A stretch of DNA of 64,000 nucleotides. It comes from Massilia pinisoli (GTDB lineage: Bacteria > Pseudomonadota > Gammaproteobacteria > Burkholderiales > Burkholderiaceae_D). This document shows, in pieces, positions 59,408-64,000 of this stretch. The position numbers were made by a program, and so were the translations under genes. Position 1 is the stretch's first letter. Every line of letters begins with the position of its first letter. The DNA lies in the NCBI RefSeq assembly GCF_024753285.1, contig NZ_JANUGW010000027.1, positions 24,294 through 88,293 of the forward strand, given 5' to 3'. Below the pieces are notes generated by a model that was not told where the DNA came from, did no database searches, and saw only the letters and a list, made by a program, of their open reading frames with translations.

Positions 59408-61159
59408 TTAACATGTCCACGCTGCGCTCTGAGCAATGCGCACGATGCTGTACAAGGTTGACGCGATGGCACGCGGATCCTTATAACTGGATTGATGTTC
59501 GTAACCGGTCTGACGAAAAATCCCCTTGAAGACGCCACTTCTCAACTGATGGTCGGCCGACTTGGCGGGCACGGTTTGGTCACCCGGCGCCGAAGGTGGG
59601 AGAATGGTTGCGAATATCGATGTCGGCGTCTCATCGTCGAAGGGCAGCGCTCCGATGTTGTTGACGCCATCAGGATCGTAACGTACAAGTTCGACCCTAC
59701 CTTGCCTAGAGTCGCCCAAAATAGGCCAATCCTGCCAGCCAGCGAGATTGGCGCAGTTCTTGTCGATTTCCCATATGACTTCGCCAAAGCTCCGCCGCGC
59801 CGAGTCTGCGCCATAGTGGGCGTAACTATTGGGATGAAACGTATTTACGATCTTCTGATGGAAAATTTGCGTCTTATCGAGATAATTGCAGGTCCGCTTA
59901 AATGTACCTCCTCCGTGGCGTGCCTCCAGACCGGACGGATTGATCCAGTCCTCCCTAAATAGCGAATACCACTTACCCTTTATCTTGTATATTTCACTGT
60001 ACGGGTTGCCCTGCTTGGGCCATGCATCCAGATCGTGGCCATTATGCTTCACGCGCAACCAGCCATTACCATAGGACTCGCTCGGCAACAATTCTAAGCC
60101 GCCTCGCGCATTCGCCAATACCGCCGTGACCTCGTCGCCATGATTGCCGGCCACCTTGGCGGCAAGACTTTCTTCCGGGGCCGAGATTACGCCCGGATCC
60201 TCGAAGCCCGCGCGCATGCGCTTATAAGCGGCCGGGGCGCCGATTGCTGGCATCACGCCATGGACGATGCCCAGCACCTTGTCCCGCAAATTACCGTATT
60301 CAGGATGAATCAATGCCCGACCGACGAGGCCCCCCATGGAATGCGTCACGACGATCACTTGGTTGCATTCATAGCCAGACTGCTTGAACTCATCGATAAC
60401 ACGGTTGATGCGACCGGCGATCAACTTGGCGCTGTCGCCATTGGACTGCAGCCAGTTATAGCCAAATGCATACACGGCAAACCAGCAACCGGTGACGACT
60501 TTCTTGAGCTCATCCTCGGTTAGTGCCTGCTGCGGCAAACTCGGATCGGCAAGCCAAGTATTTGGATCGACGCCGACGACATCACGCCATTCATGGCGCA
60601 GCTTGCCGCCCGAAAAAGTATTGTTGAGGCGTGATTCAAGATGCTGCAGTAACTCCCCATAGCTCTTGAAAAAGACTTCGCCCCAGCCGCGTGCCCGCGC
60701 CTTTTGCACGGCGGTACGCCGGTTCTTTGCCGTAGGCGGATCGTCGGTAAGTAAGGGCGAATCAAAGGATTTATCCAGGCTGACATTGCTATGCCGTCCA
60801 TCGCCGCTAACATCGGAAGGTCCGGAGGGATCGTAGATATCGACCGTTGTTTGCAGAGGATCCAGCCGCAGTTGGCGCTCTCGCGGCTTTTCAGTGGCGG
60901 CACCAGTGATATTCGACGGCCCCAGAACGTCCGGCCGCCACGCGATGTTGTCTTTCCTGTGCAGTTCCTTTTGCCGCTGTTCGCTCATGCGCAGATTCGA
61001 TCCCATGATCCCCGGCAGAAAAATAATCGGTAAAACTTTTTTGGGAAGAAACCTGGCGCACTGGGGCTTCTTGTCCTGCTTCGGCGTCGCAAAGCCTTCG
61101 GCCTTGCGCGCTGCGTTCTTGTGTGGATGTGCGGGCAACGGGTGTTCTGCATTCTTCAT
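59408..61159 (-). CDS. Type VI lipase effector (Tle-like alpha/beta hydrolase)
   Basis: A 583-residue protein with an esterase/lipase fold similar to LCAT/PGAP1 enzymes. The oxyanion segment is IIFLPGIMGSNLRMSE near residue 46 and the nucleophile is Ser274 in VVTHSMGGLVGRA; the first Gly of the classic GxSxG is Thr. No signal peptide, consistent with delivery by the secretion needle. The gene is AT-richer than the core genes around it, as usual for exchangeable effectors. It lies 18 bases after vgrG and just before the Tli4-like immunity gene, so it is the probable phospholipase toxin. Confidence 0.82.
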   Translation of the reverse strand: MKNAEHPLPAHPHKNAARKAEGFATPKQDKKPQCARFLPKKVLPIIFLPGIMGSNLRMSEQRQKELHRKDNIAWRPDVLGPSNITGAATEKPRERQLRLDPLQTTVDIYDPSGPSDVSGDGRHSNVSLDKSFDSPLLTDDPPTAKNRRTAVQKARARGWGEVFFKSYGELLQHLESRLNNTFSGGKLRHEWRDVVGVDPNTWLADPSLPQQALTEDELKKVVTGCWFAVYAFGYNWLQSNGDSAKLIAGRINRVIDEFKQSGYECNQVIVVTHSMGGLVGRALIHPEYGNLRDKVLGIVHGVMPAIGAPAAYKRMRAGFEDPGVISAPEESLAAKVAGNHGDEVTAVLANARGGLELLPSESYGNGWLRVKHNGHDLDAWPKQGNPYSEIYKIKGKWYSLFREDWINPSGLEARHGGGTFKRTCNYLDKTQIFHQKIVNTFHPNSYAHYGADSARRSFGEVIWEIDKNCANLAGWQDWPILGDSRQGRVELVRYDPDGVNNIGALPFDDETPTSIFATILPPSAPGDQTVPAKSADHQLRSGVFKGIFRQTGYEHQSSYKDPRAIASTLYSIVRIAQSAAWTC

Positions 61160-61177
61160 CGTATCGATCCACCTGTA

Positions 61178-63922
61178 TCAGTCGTCGAGCGCCTCGACGG
61201 TGTAGCGTCCGAAGGGGATGGCACTGGTAAAACGCTCGGTCATGCCGGCCGCATCCGTCCGTCCTTCGATCGTGCGCCCGTCTTCCGTCGTAATGCGATA
61301 ACGCTGGTTCTTCATCGGTTCGTCGGTGCCTATCCAACGCAGAACGGTTTGCTGGTCGTGTGCCGCCTCGCTGGCGGGCGGTACGACACCTACGGGGCTG
61401 CCGTCGCCTGGGCGAACATGCGCGAATTTCGATGATTTGATCGTGTGCTCACCACTGCTTTGCTGGGTGATGGCGCCGCCGCCAATATCCACTTGAGCGC
61501 CTTGCGATACGACCCGGACCTTGGGCGCCTGCAGCACGATTTCCTCGGCAGCAGTCAGCACGATGCGCTTCGAGGAAGTGAGTTCGATGTCGTCACCGTG
61601 GGTCTGCAATTCGACTTTGCCGCTTGCAGCGATGAGTTTGATGCCGAGCCGATGGGCGAACAGGCTGATGTTCTCCGATACGCGTGCCAATAATTTTCTG
61701 CCGACCGAAAGCTGGGTATTGCCGAGGCTCAGCACATCGATATGCGTTTGTGCGCCTATCGCCACGTTGTCCTGGCTCGTCATTGCCAAGCCCGCGGGCG
61801 CCGACAACGCCACGATGGGTTGGGCATCGACGTCTGCGCTGCCGTTTTCGGTATTGCTGCCGGCCTCCCATTGGTTAAGGTAAGCAATCAGCTGCTTCAG
61901 CTGCTTGTCGTCGGTGCTGTCGGCATGATGCGTTGCCGATAATTCGGACAGATGTTGCAGCACGCCTTGCAGTGCGTCGACCAGACCGATCAATTCAGCA
62001 CGGTCCAGTTGCTTGCCGCTCGCGTGTTGACGAGCCGCAGCGCTGATAAGCACGCCTCGAGCGCCGCGTACCGCGACGGCATGGTCGCTGCGCAGCTCAG
62101 CCCCCTCTCCTCGCCCCTCGCCTCTTCCTGCGCTGCGGGGGTGCGTGAGCCAGCCCAGATTCAATTCGGTATGGCCGTGCTGGGACGATAACTGGGCATT
62201 GATCTGCCCCGGCGTATCATCCAGCCGGAGCTGGTTATATCGGGTTCCTCGCGCTTCCTTGCTTTTGATGCCGGCCAAGTGCTTATTCCCAGGCAGGGTT
62301 CCGATCTGACTGAATGAAGGGGTCGCCGCACCGTAGACCTGCGCCACGATGATTGGTTTGTCCGGATCGCCGCCGAGAAAACCGACGATGACTTCGTCGC
62401 CCACACGAGGCAACGTAATCGTCCCCCATCGATTGCCGGCCCACGTGCTGGCGACACGTACCCAGGCGGAATCCCGGTCGGTATCGCTGGCGCCAGCGCC
62501 ACCGGCATGGACATGGTCTTCTTCACGGGTGCCTGGGAAGCGGATCTTGACCCGCCCGTGCGCGTCGCAATATATTTCTTCGCCCGGCGGCCCGACTACG
62601 ATCGCACTCTGCAACTGCGGTCGAGGCAGATCGGTCCGCGGATCGAAAGCAGGAACGATCGGGATATCGCGCCGCACACAAGAAAAGCGATTGGAATAAC
62701 GGGTGCCGCCGTCATCACTGGCTTGGCGCAACAGGGTATCGGACGTGTCTGCGCCCCAGCGGTTAAGCGTGAACAGGCGCCGTACCCGGTCGTCGATCGT
62801 CTGCGGCAGATTGTTCTCCGCGTCGACCTCCAGACCTGTGATAATGAATTCCCGGTCTTTCGCAGGATGTCTGTCGATCTCATAATGGCCGCTCAGGGCA
62901 ACCCACTGACCGACGCACAATGTGCGCACACTGCCTTCACCATAGAAGCACTTGGATTCATATTCATGGCGTTTCATGCGCAAGTCGCCGAGTTTCAGGT
63001 AATCGTCACCGTTGTCGCCCGCGTGCGGCACATCGATAAGATAGTCGTCGAGGCTGGCTGCGAATTGATTGCCTGTTGCGCCCTGATCGATACATGACGA
63101 TGCGTTGGCGGTCATTGGACGGCCCTGCATGCCATCCCAACTGTGACGATTCACCTTACCCGGCTTGAGCCTGCGGACCGGACTCCAGGCAGTAATCGTG
63201 TCTCGCTGTTCCGTCGCGTTGTCACGGTGGTAGCGCACGGTACCAGCGACGTTTTGCGGCAGCACATATGCGTCGTCAACCAGCACCAGGGAATGGGAAG
63301 CGACACCTGTGTCTTGCGGCTGACTAGCGTGTCCGGCGCGAATGAACCACGCGATGCCGCGCCGCTTCCATAGCCGGCGTAGAAAGTCGGCATCGGACTC
63401 GTTGTGCTGCATCGTGAATTCCCGTTTCGGGTAGTCCCCGGAGACGTACGACCAGTCCACGCCGAAGGCGCTGGCAAGCACTGGATTGGTCTGGCGCCAC
63501 TCATTCAGAATGACTTCGGAAACGTCGAGTTCATTCATGTTGCGGAACACTCGGGTATTGACCCGGTGTTCCATCATTGCGAGCGCATCACGCATGACAA
63601 GTTCATACGTAGCGAGACCACCATCGCTCTGGCCGGCGGCCGCTTGCGTCACGATGCCGCAGACGGCATGCAAATCGCCGCGGTCTGTCACGAACTGGAT
63701 CTCAGCCGGTAACGCAATGAGTTCCTTCAACTGAAAATCGGCGCTTGTCGACACGCAGAGAAGCCTGTAATCCAAGCCGCCACACATTGTTTCGGATCCC
63801 GTAACGCGTTTGATCATCAAAACGTTATCGAGCAAACGCTTACCGTGCGAGAGCCGCAAACGGATGGGTCGCCCGGTTCCGGACCAGCCATCCAAAGTCT
63901 CTGCCAAAAACCTGAGGTCCAA
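61178..63922 (-). CDS. vgrG: VgrG spike protein with DUF2345 and C-terminal adaptor extension
   Basis: A 914-residue type VI spike protein. The gp27-like part includes VNTRVFRNMNELDVSEVILN and KREFTMQHNESDADFLRRLW; the gp5 OB-fold has VRVASTWAGNRWGTITLPRV and DEVIVGFLGGDPDKPIIVAQ; a DUF2345 region follows (LISAAARQHASGKQLDRAEL, then ELTSSKRIVLTAAEEIVLQA). The last 60 residues form a small beta domain (YRITTEDGRTIEGRTDAAGM) that may bind cargo. Translation begins at TTG: an in-frame TGA lies eight codons upstream and AGGGGAGG sits five bases before the TTG. It leads the effector-immunity-PAAR unit. Confidence 0.94.
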   Translation of the reverse strand: MDLRFLAETLDGWSGTGRPIRLRLSHGKRLLDNVLMIKRVTGSETMCGGLDYRLLCVSTSADFQLKELIALPAEIQFVTDRGDLHAVCGIVTQAAAGQSDGGLATYELVMRDALAMMEHRVNTRVFRNMNELDVSEVILNEWRQTNPVLASAFGVDWSYVSGDYPKREFTMQHNESDADFLRRLWKRRGIAWFIRAGHASQPQDTGVASHSLVLVDDAYVLPQNVAGTVRYHRDNATEQRDTITAWSPVRRLKPGKVNRHSWDGMQGRPMTANASSCIDQGATGNQFAASLDDYLIDVPHAGDNGDDYLKLGDLRMKRHEYESKCFYGEGSVRTLCVGQWVALSGHYEIDRHPAKDREFIITGLEVDAENNLPQTIDDRVRRLFTLNRWGADTSDTLLRQASDDGGTRYSNRFSCVRRDIPIVPAFDPRTDLPRPQLQSAIVVGPPGEEIYCDAHGRVKIRFPGTREEDHVHAGGAGASDTDRDSAWVRVASTWAGNRWGTITLPRVGDEVIVGFLGGDPDKPIIVAQVYGAATPSFSQIGTLPGNKHLAGIKSKEARGTRYNQLRLDDTPGQINAQLSSQHGHTELNLGWLTHPRSAGRGEGRGEGAELRSDHAVAVRGARGVLISAAARQHASGKQLDRAELIGLVDALQGVLQHLSELSATHHADSTDDKQLKQLIAYLNQWEAGSNTENGSADVDAQPIVALSAPAGLAMTSQDNVAIGAQTHIDVLSLGNTQLSVGRKLLARVSENISLFAHRLGIKLIAASGKVELQTHGDDIELTSSKRIVLTAAEEIVLQAPKVRVVSQGAQVDIGGGAITQQSSGEHTIKSSKFAHVRPGDGSPVGVVPPASEAAHDQQTVLRWIGTDEPMKNQRYRITTEDGRTIEGRTDAAGMTERFTSAIPFGRYTVEALDD

Positions 63923-64000
63923 TCCAGCCTCCCCTAAGAGAACTCATTACGACGGCCTGGAAGTCACCGACACCAGCAAATCGGACACGCATCGATCAAT
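63923..64000. other. Upstream region of vgrG, right edge
   Basis: Apart from the AGGGGAGG ribosome-binding site for vgrG (63928-63935), no gene or clear promoter was seen before the window ends. Confidence 0.4.

Overview
The window is GC-rich chromosomal DNA with dense, closely packed genes. Gene content and order point to a betaproteobacterium of the Oxalobacteraceae (Massilia/Telluria type). The markers are a ybeD-lipB-lipA block, an rsmI-lpoA-yraN-gmhA-dolP block, biotin genes inside a leucine-degradation (liu) cluster, a TonB-dependent receptor and an orphan VgrG island. The taxonomic call is inference from content; no rRNA gene is present.

Layout. 1-4232: a truncated peptide-binding protein, an SpmA/SpmB-type membrane protein and PBP4 (dacB). 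4313-7526: a stress module of an ECF sigma factor with an NrsF-type membrane anti-sigma factor, divergent from a secreted 51-residue protein, a cytochrome b, a lipoprotein-type molybdopterin oxidoreductase and an MxKDx-repeat protein. The divergent operon carries a perfect GTAACC-N16-CGAA promoter. 8727-18768: a peptidoglycan recycling locus (murQ, AmpG-like permease, NagX-like acyltransferase, DigH-like hydrolase, sugar kinase, amidase, LysR regulator, D-Ala-D-Ala dipeptidase) facing a serine hydrolase, followed by dadA. 20171-27812: an accessory stretch with a TonB-C/Sel1 protein, an AT-richer esterase-PA14 protein, a four-gene polyamine operon (homospermidine synthase, YgiB-like lipoprotein, YgiC-like ATP-grasp ligase, membrane protein) and a four-gene operon of small, mostly secreted proteins.

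28096-39669: ychJ, then leucine/isovalerate catabolism genes (liuB, liuC, liuD, mvaB) interleaved with the biotin operon bioAFDB and ghrA; the carboxylase encoded by liuB and liuD uses the biotin. 39723-53817: tRNA-Pro(UGG), a TonB-like anchored protein, the rsmI-to-dolP envelope cluster, a TlpA-like thioredoxin, a Suv3-type helicase, the lipoate genes, a FecR/DUF6600 protein, a LysE exporter, HU and an orphan ribbon-helix-helix protein. 54018-64000: a DUF808 membrane protein, a TonB-dependent receptor with a clear terminator, and a type VI secretion cargo module (VgrG, lipase effector, Tli4-like immunity lipoprotein, PAAR).

A family of short palindromic repeats with core GTAGGGTGGACGGC occurs at four places. 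It lies against or inside the 3' ends of dacB, bioB and tlpA, where it supplies a stop codon or new C-terminal codons. I see no transposase, integrase, CRISPR array or rRNA. Gaps between genes are all under 300 bases.
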